64,000 bases of DNA, from the NCBI RefSeq assembly GCF_049537155.1, contig NZ_JBMVQZ010000002.1, positions 248,001-312,000 of the forward strand, written 5' to 3'. Below are positions 1 through 8,966 of this stretch, one piece after another; position 1 is the first letter of the stretch, and every line of letters begins with the position of its first letter. Under the pieces are notes generated by a model, which did not search any database, was not told the origin of the DNA, and saw only the letters and a list, made by a program, of their open reading frames with translations. Both the position numbers and the translations under genes were made by a program. Origin of the DNA: Limisphaera sp049537155. GTDB taxonomy: Bacteria; Verrucomicrobiota; Verrucomicrobiia; Limisphaerales; Limisphaeraceae.

Positions 1-1
1 G

Positions 2-355
2 GACTTCGTGGCCGAGGCGGGCAAATGGTATCACCTGGCGGCGGTCAGCGACGGAAGCACGCTGCAATTGTGGGCCGACAAACTGGATGGCAACGGCTTC
101 CAATTGGCGGGTTCACTGGCCCTGAATCCGGGCAACGACAACCGGCTGATGGCCACCGGCACGTGGACGTTCGGCCGCGGCTGGTTCAACGGTGGGTTCG
201 TGGATCACATCGATGGGAACCTGGACAACATCCGGTTCAGTGACGAGGCTCTGACGCCGGCACAGTTTCTCCAGGTTCCGGAACCTTCGGCTTTGGCGCT
301 TTTGGGACTGGGCGGTCTGGCGCTGTTCGTCCGGCCGCGTCGGTTCCAAAACTGA
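2..355 (+). CDS. PEP-CTERM protein with LamG-like end, 5' partial
   Basis: The reading frame is open from the first complete codon at base 2, so this is the C-terminal 117 residues of a larger exported protein. Most of it looks like the last strands of a LamG/concanavalin-type beta-sandwich (KWYHLAAVSDG, then GNLDNIRFSDEALTPAQF). It ends in a classic PEP-CTERM tail: a VPEP motif, a hydrophobic helix rich in Leu, Ala and Gly, and a basic RPRR end. In known PEP-CTERM systems this tail is processed by an exosortase and sends the protein to the cell surface or matrix. A strong intrinsic terminator follows about 30 bases after the stop. The function of the missing N-terminal part cannot be known from this window. 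Confidence 0.85.
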   Translation, partial: DFVAEAGKWYHLAAVSDGSTLQLWADKLDGNGFQLAGSLALNPGNDNRLMATGTWTFGRGWFNGGFVDHIDGNLDNIRFSDEALTPAQFLQVPEPSALALLGLGGLALFVRPRRFQN

Positions 356-384
356 GGCGAGGTCTCGTGAGTTGGTTGAGGACG

Positions 385-415
385 CGAAGGCAGGCTTCGG
401 CCTGCCTTCGTTTTT
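385..415 (+). terminator. intrinsic terminator after the PEP-CTERM gene
   Basis: A perfect 11-bp stem (385-395 paired with 400-410) is closed by a TTCG tetraloop and followed directly by five T residues (411-415). UUCG loops are unusually stable, so this is a textbook rho-independent terminator. It lies upstream of the likely ATG of the next gene at 436, which argues that the arabinofuranosidase gene does not start at the more upstream in-frame codon near 367. Confidence 0.93.
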
Positions 416-435
416 CCCGGGAAAGGTTCAGAGCG

Positions 436-3003
436 ATGAAAACTCCGTTCGAGACAGGGTCGGGGCCGCTCCGCTGGGGGATGGGTTCCGGGGCTTCTGC
501 CGTGAAGGCGATGGTGCGCATCTTTTGCGCGGCTGTGGCCGCGGTGGGGTTGGGCCGGGCCGGGATCGTGTGGGCCGGGCCGGTGGAGGTTGCGGTTCAG
601 GTGGACCGTGCCGGGGCGCGGATTTCGCCTACCATGTGGGGGATCTTTTTCGAGGATATCAACCTGGGGGCCGACGGCGGCTTGTACGCCGAGCTGGTGA
701 AGAACCGCGGGTTCGAGTTTCCGGATCCGATGTTGGGTTGGTTCATGCTCCGGACCAGCCATGGCCGGGGAGAGGTGCAGATCCGGACGGAGGAGCCTTT
801 TGACCCGGCGAATCCGCATTACGCGCGGATCGAATCGCGTGCGTCCACGGCGATGGGCTTGAGCAACGAGGGGTTTCGGGGCATGGGCTTCCATGCCGGG
901 GAGGAGTATGTGCTGGAGTTGCGCGTGCGGCGGGTCTCGGGTCGTCCGCGCTTGTTGATCGAGCTGGTTGACGACGAGGGCGAGACGTTGGCGGAGGGTC
1001 GGATCGGGGATCTGCCTCAAACGTGGGAGAAGCGGTCGTTGCGTTTGGTGCCCGACCGGACGGCGGCACGCGGCCGGTTGAACGTGTTGGTGGAGGGTGG
1101 TGGCACGGTGGACGTGGACGTGGTGTCGTTGTTCCCGCGGAGCACGTGGAAACAGCGGCCGGGTGGGTTGCGTGCCGATTTGGTGCAGATGCTGGCCGAT
1201 TTGAAGCCCGGGTTCCTGCGGTTCCCCGGCGGATGCATCGTGGAAGGAAGCGAGCTGGACAAGCGCTATCAGTGGAAGAACACGATCGGTCCGGTGGAGC
1301 AGCGCCGGCTGTTGATCAACCGCTGGAACTACGAGTTCAAACACCGGCCCACGCCTGATTATTACCAGAGCTTCGGCCTCGGGTTCTTCGAGTATTTTCA
1401 GCTGGCGGAGGATCTGGGGGCCGAGCCGCTGCCGATCCTGAACTGCGGCATGGCCTGCCAGTTCAACAGCGGCGAACTGGTGCCGATGGACCAGTTGGAG
1501 CTGTACATCCAGGATGCGTTGGACCTGATCGAGTTTGCCAATGGACCGGTGGAGAGTCCGTGGGGGGCGCGCCGGGCGGCCATGGGGCATCCCGAACCGT
1601 TTCACCTCAGGTACATCGGCATCGGCAACGAGCAGTGGGGTCCACAGTATCTGGAGCGGTACGCCGCCTTTGCCCGGGTGCTGAAGGAACGGCATCCGGA
1701 GATCGTGCTGGTTTCCAGTTCGGGTCCCTCGCCGCACGATGAACGGTTCGACTTCCTCTGGCCGCGCCTGGTGGAAATGAAGGCGGAGATTGTGGACCAG
1801 CACTGTTACGCCAACCCGATCTGGTTTTTCAGCAGTGCGGACCGGTTCGATTCCTACGATCCGGCCGGGCCCAAGGTGTTCTTCGGCGAGTACGCCGCGC
1901 AGAGTGACCGGATCGTCAGCGTGCACAATCGCAACAATTGGGAGTGCGCGTTGTCCGAGGCGGCCTTCATGACCGGCATGGAACGCAATGCCGCGGTGGT
2001 GGTAATGGCTGCCTATGCGCCGTTGTTCGGGCATGTGGACGGCTGGCAGTGGCGGCCGAATTTGATCTGGTTCGACAACCTCCGCGTCTACGGGACGCCG
2101 AATTATTACGTGCAGCAGGTCTTTTCGCATCACCGCGGCGATCACGTCTTGCCGGTGCGGTTGTCCGGCGACGTGGCGGCGCCGGCGCTAGCCCGGGGCG
2201 GGATCGGGCTGGGGACCTACCGCACGGCGGCGGAGTTCAAGGACCTGGTGGTGCGGCGCGGCGACGAGATCCTGTATCGTGGCGATTTCTCGAAGCTGCC
2301 GGAGGGCTGGCGCTGGCCGTCGGCGGGCCGGTGGGAAGCCGTGGACGGCGCGCTGCGCCAGGGCGATCCGCGGGCCGTCAGCACCGCGTTCGTGGGCGGG
2401 CCGGACTGGACCGAGTACACCCTCGAAGTCAAGGCCCGGAAGATCGCCGGAGACGAAGGTTTTCTGATCGTCTTCCGCGACGCCTTCCAGAACACCCGCG
2501 TGCAGTGGAACCTGGGCGGCTGGGGCAATACCCGGCACGGCATACAATCCTGGTTGGGCGTGCAGGAGCGGCTGGTCACCCGGGAGCCCGGTTCGATCGA
2601 GACCGGCCGGTGGTACGACATTCGCGTGGTTTTGCGCGGGCCACGGATCGAATGTTATCTGGACAACCGTCTGATTCACGCGGTGGAGGTGCCGGTGCCC
2701 GTTCAGGACGGGTTTTATGCCAGTGCCGTCTCCGACGATGCCGCCGGCGAGGTGATCCTCAAGCTGGTCAATGCCGCGCCCTACGAGCGGCCGGTCCGGA
2801 TCGACCTCCAAGGGGTCAAGCAGGTGCGACCCGGCAGCCGCGGTCTCATCCTGCGGGGCGAAACGCTGGATGACGAGAACGACTTCGACCACCCGAAGCG
2901 CGTGGCGCCCCGGGACTGGCCGGTGGAGATCCGATCGCCCCGGGCCGAGCTCACCGTGCCCTCGCACGCCCTGGTGGTGCTGCGGGTTCCGGTGGAACGT
3001 TGA
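436..3003 (+). CDS. alpha-L-arabinofuranosidase, GH51-like, with extra sandwich domain
   Basis: Predicted secreted glycoside hydrolase of about 855 residues that would remove arabinose side chains from plant polysaccharides. The catalytic barrel carries YIGIGNEQWG, with the acid/base Glu, and FFGEYAAQ, with the nucleophile Glu, both typical of GH51. The N-terminal part (PTMWGIFFEDINLGADGGLYAELV) is also characteristic. Around residues 608-768 the C-terminal beta-sandwich appears interrupted by a LamG or 3-keto-disaccharide-hydrolase-like module (GDFSKLPEGW, then WTEYTLEVKARK), perhaps a binding domain. The start at ATG 436 is chosen because GGAAAGG lies about nine bases upstream and a terminator sits just before it. 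ATG 511 would also give a signal peptide (MVRIFCAAVAAVGLG). It is read as a single gene with its own start after the terminator. Confidence 0.88.
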   Translation: MKTPFETGSGPLRWGMGSGASAVKAMVRIFCAAVAAVGLGRAGIVWAGPVEVAVQVDRAGARISPTMWGIFFEDINLGADGGLYAELVKNRGFEFPDPMLGWFMLRTSHGRGEVQIRTEEPFDPANPHYARIESRASTAMGLSNEGFRGMGFHAGEEYVLELRVRRVSGRPRLLIELVDDEGETLAEGRIGDLPQTWEKRSLRLVPDRTAARGRLNVLVEGGGTVDVDVVSLFPRSTWKQRPGGLRADLVQMLADLKPGFLRFPGGCIVEGSELDKRYQWKNTIGPVEQRRLLINRWNYEFKHRPTPDYYQSFGLGFFEYFQLAEDLGAEPLPILNCGMACQFNSGELVPMDQLELYIQDALDLIEFANGPVESPWGARRAAMGHPEPFHLRYIGIGNEQWGPQYLERYAAFARVLKERHPEIVLVSSSGPSPHDERFDFLWPRLVEMKAEIVDQHCYANPIWFFSSADRFDSYDPAGPKVFFGEYAAQSDRIVSVHNRNNWECALSEAAFMTGMERNAAVVVMAAYAPLFGHVDGWQWRPNLIWFDNLRVYGTPNYYVQQVFSHHRGDHVLPVRLSGDVAAPALARGGIGLGTYRTAAEFKDLVVRRGDEILYRGDFSKLPEGWRWPSAGRWEAVDGALRQGDPRAVSTAFVGGPDWTEYTLEVKARKIAGDEGFLIVFRDAFQNTRVQWNLGGWGNTRHGIQSWLGVQERLVTREPGSIETGRWYDIRVVLRGPRIECYLDNRLIHAVEVPVPVQDGFYASAVSDDAAGEVILKLVNAAPYERPVRIDLQGVKQVRPGSRGLILRGETLDDENDFDHPKRVAPRDWPVEIRSPRAELTVPSHALVVLRVPVER

Positions 3004-3151
3004 CCCGGAGACTTCTCCCTGCCTTTTGTCTCCAGGGGACGGTTCTGCGGCGATGGGCCGGTGCGGGCGCGCGTTTGCCTCGCGCACGGCACGAAGGGCT
3101 GCGCCTGGCCGGCGCCGGCCGCGCGGTCCGGTGGTTCTGACCGGTCTGGTG

Positions 3152-3179
3152 TTTACCCGGGAGGGGAGCACCTTACAAT
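3152..3179 (+). promoter_or_regulatory. candidate promoter for mutL
   Basis: TTTACC (3152-3157) and TACAAT (3174-3179) are separated by 16 bases in the short gap before mutL, giving a leader of about 55 bases. The same segment also contains GGAGGGGAG and an in-frame ATG at 3178, so it could instead be a ribosome site for a longer MutL. Family length favours the promoter reading. Confidence 0.45.
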
Positions 3180-3243
3180 GGCCGGCAATGGCGGCATCGA
3201 ATGGCACACGGTTTTCGCCCGACCGGCTTCCCGTCCCAGGCGC

Positions 3244-5331
3244 ATGAATCGCATCCGGCTGTTACCCGAGACGGTGGCCAACCAGATCGCGGCCGGGGAG
3301 GTGATTGAGCGCCCGGCCAGCGTGGTGAAGGAGCTGGTGGAGAACGCGCTCGACGCCGATGCCCGGCGCATCGTGGTGGAGATCCAGGCTGGCGGACGCA
3401 GCCTGATCCGGGTTTCCGATGACGGCACGGGCATGAGCCGCGACGACGCTTTGCTGTCGCTCGAACGGCATGCCACCAGCAAGATTCGGTCGGCGGAGGA
3501 CCTGTTTGCGATCCGGACGTTGGGATTCCGTGGGGAGGCCCTGCCGAGCATTGCCAGCGTCAGTCGGTTCACCCTCACGACGCGCGAACGGGGCAGCGAT
3601 TCCCCGGAGGGCACGCGCATCGTGGTGCAGGGAGGGAAAATTGTGGATGTCCAGGCGGCAGGAGCGGCCCCGGGCACGATCGTGGAGGTGCGTCAGTTGT
3701 TCTTCAACGTGCCGGCCCGCCGCAAGTTCCTGCGGAGTGACGAGACCGAATCGGCCCATGCCCAGCACGCGGTGTTGCTGGCTGCGCTGGCGCATCCGGA
3801 GGTGGCCTTCACCTTTGTGAAGGACGGCCGGACACTCTGGCAATTGCCGGCCGTCCCTTGCGGGCCGGATCCGCGGGAGCGGCTGGCGGCGCTGCGCGAG
3901 CGTTGGCGCGCCCTCTACGGGACGGACGAATCCTTCCTGGTGGTGGACCATGCCGAGCCGGACGCAGACGGTGAAGAGCCGGGGGCGGCGGGTGCCGGCT
4001 TGGGACCGGGTGCGGGTCTGCGCATTTGGGGATTGATCGGCGCACCGGGTGTGTCCCGGGCCACGCGTGCGGACCAGCACCTTTTCGTGAACCGCCGGCC
4101 GGTGGAGAGCCGCGCGCTGAATCACGCCCTCCTGGAAGGTTATCACACCGCCCTGATGAAGGGCCGTTACCCGGTTTGCTGCCTGTTCCTGGAAATCGCC
4201 CCCTCGGCCGTGGACGTGAACATTCACCCGGCCAAGCGTGAGGTCAAGTTCCATCGGGAATGGGCGGTGCGCCGGGCGGTCACCGCCGCCGTTCGGGAGA
4301 CGCTTTTGGCTTTTCACGCCCGCCCGGCTGCGGCGCGAGACGCCCCCGGCACGGCGCGGACGCCTTCGGATTCGCGCCCGCCGGTTTCGCAGGAGCCCGG
4401 ACTCCCGGGGTTGCCGGTCGAAGGGGGAGGCCCCGGTGGGAGCAGGGGCCCGGCATCGGGCGGCGTGGCCGGCCGGAGCGCGGCCGGGTCTGCCGGACCG
4501 GAAGTCCGCAGAGAGACGATTCCGGCGGCACCCGCTGGTGCACCGGCGGCCGAGCGGGTGTCCGGTACGTCAATCGCGTCGGCGGCGCCGGCGGTTCCGG
4601 AGCCCGAACGGGCGGTGCGACCGGCTGACGGGACCGCGGCTTCCGAGCGTGGTGAGGCGCAACCGGCCCGGGTTGCCTGCGGACCGACGGCCCCCGTGCG
4701 GTCGGGCGGGGCCGATGCCGGGCCCGCCGGGCCGGTGCCATTGGTGGATGTCCCCCTGCGTTATCTGGGGGTGGTGGGACGGTTGTATGTGGTGTTCGAG
4801 TCCGATCGCGGCCTGGTGCTGATGGACCAGCACGCGGCGCACGAGCGGGTCCTGTTCGAGGAGATGCTCGACCGTTTGGAACGGGAGGGTCGCGCGCCGT
4901 CACAGAAGCTGCTGTTGCCGGAGGCGATCGAACTGCCGCCGCGGGACGCCGCGTTTTTGCGCGAGCAGTTGGAGGTATTGGGCCGGCTCGGCGTGGGGGT
5001 GAGCGAGTTCGGCACGCGCTCGTTCCTGCTGGACGCCCTGCCGCCGTTCGTGAAGGTTTCGGATCCGCGCAGGTTCCTGTTGGATTTGTTGGACGAGCTG
5101 CGTGCGGCCGGTCGGGAACTGAACACACTGCGGTTGGGCGAACCGGTCGTGGCCAAAACGGTGTGTCGTCACGCCGTGAAGGCCCGCGATCCGTTGTCGG
5201 AGGCGGAGTTGCTGAGTTTGCTCGAATCGTTGCGCCGCTGTCGGATGCCGTACACGTGCCCGCACGGCCGCCCGACGTTGATCGAGCTGAGCTACCGCGA
5301 GTTGGAACGGAAGTTCGGTCGCGCCACCTGA
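3244..5331 (+). CDS. mutL: DNA mismatch repair protein MutL (endonuclease type)
   Basis: A 695-residue MutL, which couples mismatch recognition by MutS to strand removal. The N-terminal GHKL ATPase is complete: NQIAAGEV, SDDGTGM and GFRGEAL. A long Pro/Ala/Gly-rich linker (roughly residues 350-500) joins it to the C-terminal dimerisation domain. That domain keeps the metal-dependent nicking motif DQHA(X)2E(X)4E (about residue 528), plus CPHGRP (about 671) and a terminal FGR. By established knowledge of MutL proteins these mark an intrinsic endonuclease, as in species without MutH. The start MNRIRLLPE matches the family N-terminus. An in-frame ATG at 3178 would add 22 residues. The gene is convergent with the polyprenyl synthase. 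Confidence 0.96.
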   Translation: MNRIRLLPETVANQIAAGEVIERPASVVKELVENALDADARRIVVEIQAGGRSLIRVSDDGTGMSRDDALLSLERHATSKIRSAEDLFAIRTLGFRGEALPSIASVSRFTLTTRERGSDSPEGTRIVVQGGKIVDVQAAGAAPGTIVEVRQLFFNVPARRKFLRSDETESAHAQHAVLLAALAHPEVAFTFVKDGRTLWQLPAVPCGPDPRERLAALRERWRALYGTDESFLVVDHAEPDADGEEPGAAGAGLGPGAGLRIWGLIGAPGVSRATRADQHLFVNRRPVESRALNHALLEGYHTALMKGRYPVCCLFLEIAPSAVDVNIHPAKREVKFHREWAVRRAVTAAVRETLLAFHARPAAARDAPGTARTPSDSRPPVSQEPGLPGLPVEGGGPGGSRGPASGGVAGRSAAGSAGPEVRRETIPAAPAGAPAAERVSGTSIASAAPAVPEPERAVRPADGTAASERGEAQPARVACGPTAPVRSGGADAGPAGPVPLVDVPLRYLGVVGRLYVVFESDRGLVLMDQHAAHERVLFEEMLDRLEREGRAPSQKLLLPEAIELPPRDAAFLREQLEVLGRLGVGVSEFGTRSFLLDALPPFVKVSDPRRFLLDLLDELRAAGRELNTLRLGEPVVAKTVCRHAVKARDPLSEAELLSLLESLRRCRMPYTCPHGRPTLIELSYRELERKFGRAT

Positions 5332-5385
5332 TGGATGCGCCGGCACGTGCCCGCGCCCGCCGGCACGGGCGGGCGCCCCGAGGTG

Positions 5386-6315
5386 TCAACGGTCCCGCCG
5401 GAGCAGGTACTCGGCCAGGGCATGCAATGCGGCGGCGCGGCGCCCGAACGGTTCGAGGGCGGCAAAGGCTTTGCGGGTCAGTTGCTCGGCGATTTGACGG
5501 GAACGTTCGAGCCCGACCAGCGCCGGGTAGGTGGCCTTCCGGGCTTTGAGATCCTTGCCGGCTGTCTTGCCCAGCTTTTCCGTCGTCTGCGTGATGTCGA
5601 GGATGTCGTCAATCACCTGAAAGGCCAGCCCGACGTGGGTGCCGAAGCGTGTGAGTGCATCCAGTTGTTTGGGTGTGCAGTTGGCGCTCATGCCGCCGAG
5701 GCGCACGGCGCAGCAGAGCAGGGCGGAGGTTTTGCGTTCGTGAATGAATCGGAGGTCGCGCAGTGGGATGGACCGGCCTTCGCTCTCCAGGTCGGCCACC
5801 TGACCGGCGATCAACTGCCGGGAACCGGCTGCACGGGCCAGTTCGAGGATGAGCTGGCGATGCGGGTAGCGGGGCCAGCCGCGGCTTTGCGCGGCGATCT
5901 CGAATGCCACGGTGAGCAGGGCGTCTCCGGCCAGCACAGCGATGCCCTCGCCGAAGACCTTGTGACAGGTGGGACGGCCCCGGCGAAAATCGTCGTTGTC
6001 CATGGCCGGCAGATCGTCGTGGACCAGCGAGTAGGTATGGATGCACTCGATGGCACAGGCAAGGGGCAGAGCCTCCACGGGATTTCCTCCGCAGGCCTCG
6101 GCGGCCGCCAGACAGAGGATGGGCCGGATGCGTTTGCCCCCGGCGAAGAGGGAGTAGTGCATCGCCCGATGAATGGTTGCCGGGCGTGTACCCGGGGGCG
6201 GCAGGAACTTTCGGAGGCCGCGGTCAATCCAACGGCTCCGCTCTTTGAGATAGTCCTGGAGCGGGAACGATCCGTCGGACGATGAAGATTCCACCCGCAC
6301 GCACTGTGCGCTCAT
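5386..6315 (-). CDS. ispA: short-chain polyprenyl diphosphate synthase (farnesyl/geranylgeranyl type)
   Basis: A 309-residue trans-isoprenyl diphosphate synthase that condenses isopentenyl diphosphate with allylic diphosphates, supplying precursors for quinones, carrier lipids or carotenoids. It carries the GGKRIRP substrate-binding motif, the first Asp-rich motif DDLPAMDNDD, and the second one in FQVIDDILD. The two extra residues between the Asp of the first motif are typical of bacterial farnesyl and geranylgeranyl synthases. The length is normal. The start at ATG 6315 fits the family. Chain length cannot be fixed from sequence alone, so the symbol is a family-level choice. It is the most downstream member of the leftward run here and is convergent with mutL. 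Confidence 0.92.
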   Translation of the reverse strand: MSAQCVRVESSSSDGSFPLQDYLKERSRWIDRGLRKFLPPPGTRPATIHRAMHYSLFAGGKRIRPILCLAAAEACGGNPVEALPLACAIECIHTYSLVHDDLPAMDNDDFRRGRPTCHKVFGEGIAVLAGDALLTVAFEIAAQSRGWPRYPHRQLILELARAAGSRQLIAGQVADLESEGRSIPLRDLRFIHERKTSALLCCAVRLGGMSANCTPKQLDALTRFGTHVGLAFQVIDDILDITQTTEKLGKTAGKDLKARKATYPALVGLERSRQIAEQLTRKAFAALEPFGRRAAALHALAEYLLRRDR

Positions 6316-6518
6316 GACCCCAGTTAATGAGCGGGGTAGCAGCGGGGCAAGCCGTTTCCGGCGGGGGACGACGGCCTTCCGGCAACCGATGTCCGCGTCC
6401 TCGCGACGGCCGGGTGGTGCACACCGGTGATCAACAGGAGCCCGCCCTGATCAGGCTGGCGGGGCCTGCACGTGAAGGCCGTGGCCGCCGAGTGCGCGGG
6501 CGATCCCTGCCACGGTCC

Positions 6519-7139
6519 TCAGCGCGGTTCGGATCCCGGCGCTGCGGCGGAGGCGCGGAGGAGGGACGCCTCCTTGCGCAGGGAGGCCCTGCGCAACTGC
6601 CACGCGTGCCACGCGGTGGGGACATTGGACCGGTATTGCGGCAGCAGCCAGGTGATGAGGATTTCCTCCGCCGCGGAGAGGACGACGAAGGGCACCAGGG
6701 CCCGCAGGACCCATCCCGGACCGCTCGCGAAAAACAAAATGACAGCGGCACTGGCGAGGATGCTCAATGCCTTGGCGCCCCATGTGTGATAGGCGATGAG
6801 GCGGCGGAAGCGCGCCCAGCCGACCCCCACCGAAAGCAGATAAGCCGCCAATCCCGTACAGAGCCACGGGAATTCCGCGGCAAAGGCCTCCGGCCGCAGC
6901 CACCAGCCGCACGGGGGCAGGGCCAGCCAGGTGGTCAGATCGGCCCAACTGTCGAGTCGGGCGCCCAGCTCACTGTGCTGGTTCCACCTCCGCGCCAGGT
7001 AACCATCAACCGCGTCCGAAAGCAGTCCCAGCAGCAACAGGGTGAAGAATGCACGTCGGAATCCGTGCGCCGCCAGAAACAGGAGCCCCGGCACCGACGC
7101 CAGGCGGAACAAGCTCAGCAGGTTGGGTAACGTCCACAT
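6519..7139 (-). CDS. CDP-alcohol phosphatidyltransferase family membrane protein
   Basis: A 206-residue integral membrane enzyme of the CDP-alcohol phosphatidyltransferase family, which moves a phosphatidyl group from CDP-diacylglycerol to an alcohol in phospholipid synthesis. The diagnostic metal and substrate motif is intact: two Asp before GYLAR, then GARLD and WAD. Several hydrophobic helices follow, and the tail is basic and Ala/Ser-rich. The start MWTLPNLLSLFRL is typical of the family. Its ATG lies five bases after the stop of the upstream pseudouridine synthase gene, so the two are probably co-transcribed. Phosphatidylglycerophosphate synthase is one option, but the alcohol substrate cannot be decided from sequence. 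Confidence 0.85.
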   Translation of the reverse strand: MWTLPNLLSLFRLASVPGLLFLAAHGFRRAFFTLLLLGLLSDAVDGYLARRWNQHSELGARLDSWADLTTWLALPPCGWWLRPEAFAAEFPWLCTGLAAYLLSVGVGWARFRRLIAYHTWGAKALSILASAAVILFFASGPGWVLRALVPFVVLSAAEEILITWLLPQYRSNVPTAWHAWQLRRASLRKEASLLRASAAAPGSEPR

Positions 7140-7144
7140 GGAAC

Positions 7145-8125
7145 TCAGATGTCCTCCCCGGCGGGCGCGGCACGTTCGGAGGCGGGTGGGGTGCGGAGGC
7201 GGCGCAGGGTCTCCTCGAAATCTGCCGGCCAGGGTGCTTCCCAGGTGAGAAGCTCGCCGGTCCGGGGATGTGCGAGGGTGAGCAGGGTGGCATGCAGCAT
7301 CTGGCGGGGAGGCTCGAACCCGATGCGATCGGCCAGGCGGCGATTGGCCCGGCGCCCGTAGACGGGATCGCCCACCAGCGGGTGCCCGAGGTGTTGGAAG
7401 TGGACGCGGATCTGGTGGGTTCGACCCGTGTGCAACCGCGCTTCCACGAGGGCGGCCTCTGCCAGCCGTTCGAGCACGCGGTAGCTGGTATGGGCCAGGC
7501 GTCCGCGTTCTTCGCAGACGGTCATGCACTTCCGATGAGACGGGTGCCGGGCGATGGCCGCGCGGATTTCGCCGGAGTCGTGCAGCAGGCAACCGCAGAC
7601 GAGGGCGTGGTAGACCTTGAGCACCCGGCGGTCGGCGAACTGTCGTGCCAGCGCCAGGTGGGCCGCGTCCGTCTTGGCCACCACCATGACGCCGCTGGTG
7701 TCCTTGTCCAAGCGGTGGACGATCCCGGGCCGGCTCACGCCTCCCACGCCGCTGAGCCGGCCGGCGCAGTGATGGAGCAGGGCGTGCACCAGGGTGTGGG
7801 TCTCGTGGCCGGCGGCAGGATGCACCACCAGCCCCGCGGGTTTGTTGATCACCAGCAGGCAGTCGTCCTCGTAGAGGATCTCCAGGGGGATGTCCACCGG
7901 TTCCAGCGTCGCCGGTTTGGGGTCGGGCCATTCGAGCTCGACCACCTCGCCGGCCCGCGGGCTGTGCGTCGGTTTGACCGGCCGCCCGTTCACACGCACG
8001 GCGCCCTGCTCGATCAGCCGCAGAATGGCCGACCGGGAGAGGGCGGGGTACCGGCGCCGGAGATAGACGTCGAATCGTTCGCCCGGGGCCGAGTGTTCGA
8101 CGGTGAACGTTTCGAGGATGGGCAT
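7145..8125 (-). CDS. RluD-type 23S rRNA pseudouridine synthase
   Basis: A 326-residue RluA/RluD family enzyme that isomerises uridines in RNA, most often in 23S rRNA. An S4-like RNA-binding domain fills the N-terminus (RFDVYLRRRYPALSRSAILRLI). The catalytic motif HRLDKDTSGVMVVAKT supplies the active-site Asp, and RTHQIRVH with HPLVGDPVYG are further family signatures. The start at ATG 8125 (MPILETF) is preferred over the GTG at 8134. The gene sits between lspA and the phosphatidyltransferase gene on the same strand. In many bacteria RluD-family genes neighbour lspA, which agrees with the call. The exact target uridines are unknown. Confidence 0.93.
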   Translation of the reverse strand: MPILETFTVEHSAPGERFDVYLRRRYPALSRSAILRLIEQGAVRVNGRPVKPTHSPRAGEVVELEWPDPKPATLEPVDIPLEILYEDDCLLVINKPAGLVVHPAAGHETHTLVHALLHHCAGRLSGVGGVSRPGIVHRLDKDTSGVMVVAKTDAAHLALARQFADRRVLKVYHALVCGCLLHDSGEIRAAIARHPSHRKCMTVCEERGRLAHTSYRVLERLAEAALVEARLHTGRTHQIRVHFQHLGHPLVGDPVYGRRANRRLADRIGFEPPRQMLHATLLTLAHPRTGELLTWEAPWPADFEETLRRLRTPPASERAAPAGEDI

Positions 8126-8226
8126 GGTGGGCACCGGTCGTGGCGTTCAAGCCGGGGTATCCGGCGGTGTCCCGGAATCTGCCGCCGGCGGATGGAAGTG
8201 TCGCGTCAGGATGGGGGAGGACCGCT

Positions 8227-8805
8227 TCATGGGTCGGGCGGCGCGGGCGGGGTCGGGGGCCGGGGACCGTGATCCGCGGGCGCCCCGGCTGCGGGCGCGG
8301 AACGGGTCTTCGGTTCTGCGCGCCAGGAAAGCCAGAACAGCGTGGCCACGCCGATGCAAATGGCGCTGTCGGCCACGTTGAACGCAGGGAACCCCCACTC
8401 GCGGCCGTCGGGCCGGGGCAGGTAGAAGTACAGGAAGTCCACCACGTGCCCGACCCGGAGGCGGTCCAGCAAATTGCCCGCGATGCCGCCCAACACGGCG
8501 CCGAAGGCGACCTGGCCGGGGAGGGACCCGACCTCGAAATGGTGCCGGTACCACCAGAGCAGGGCCAGGGCCAGCAGGGCGACCAGGGCCAACAGATCGT
8601 TGTAACCGCGGAACAGGCTCCAAGCGGCCCCGGTGTTGCCCCAGTGCACCAGCTTGAAGAACCCCTCCACGACGACCTGTTCCTCCCCGAAATGGAGCCG
8701 GCGCAGGATGGCCGCCTTGGTCAGCTGGTCCAAGACCAGGAGCCCCGCCGCCACCGTGGCGGTCCGGCGTCCCGGTGTAGCCCAGAGTCGCTTTGCCCAT
8801 GCCAT
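8227..8805 (-). CDS. lspA: lipoprotein signal peptidase (signal peptidase II)
   Basis: A 192-residue membrane aspartyl protease that removes signal peptides from prolipoproteins after lipidation. Four hydrophobic segments and the family motifs are visible: DQLTK, NTGAAWS, GGIAGNLLDR with the first catalytic Asp, and FPAFNVADSAI with the second. A Pro/Ala-rich cytoplasmic tail of about 30 residues is slightly longer than usual. The start at ATG 8805 (MAWAKRLW) puts the first helix where the family has it. In-frame starts at 8853 or 8871 would add a basic N-terminal extension and would place a 20-base palindrome inside the gene. It lies between efp and the pseudouridine synthase gene. Confidence 0.93.
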   Translation of the reverse strand: MAWAKRLWATPGRRTATVAAGLLVLDQLTKAAILRRLHFGEEQVVVEGFFKLVHWGNTGAAWSLFRGYNDLLALVALLALALLWWYRHHFEVGSLPGQVAFGAVLGGIAGNLLDRLRVGHVVDFLYFYLPRPDGREWGFPAFNVADSAICIGVATLFWLSWRAEPKTRSAPAAGAPADHGPRPPTPPAPPDP

Positions 8806-8841
8806 CCCGGACACTGGCAGGAATGTACTCAAGCGCGGACG

Positions 8842-8861
8842 CCGGGAAAACATTTTCCCGG
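8842..8861. promoter_or_regulatory. 20-base palindrome upstream of lspA
   Basis: Nine-base arms (CCGGGAAAA and its exact complement) flank a CA centre. No T-run follows on either strand, so it is not an obvious terminator. It could be an operator for lspA or an RNA hairpin between efp and lspA. If lspA starts at 8871 it would lie within the coding sequence. Confidence 0.4.
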
Positions 8862-8966
8862 GCACGCCCAAGGGACAACGACGGCGGCCGCAGCCGTCAT
8901 GACCGAATTGCGATCCGGGCTTCGGGAGGGTGCACGACCCCGGGCCGGGCCATGCCGGATCCGGGC

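Noticed and set aside
205..2145. A 646-codon open frame antisense to the arabinofuranosidase gene
   Set aside because: It runs antisense to a gene with clear GH51 catalytic motifs, and its sequence is a Pro/Arg/His-rich composition artefact typical of GC-rich DNA.
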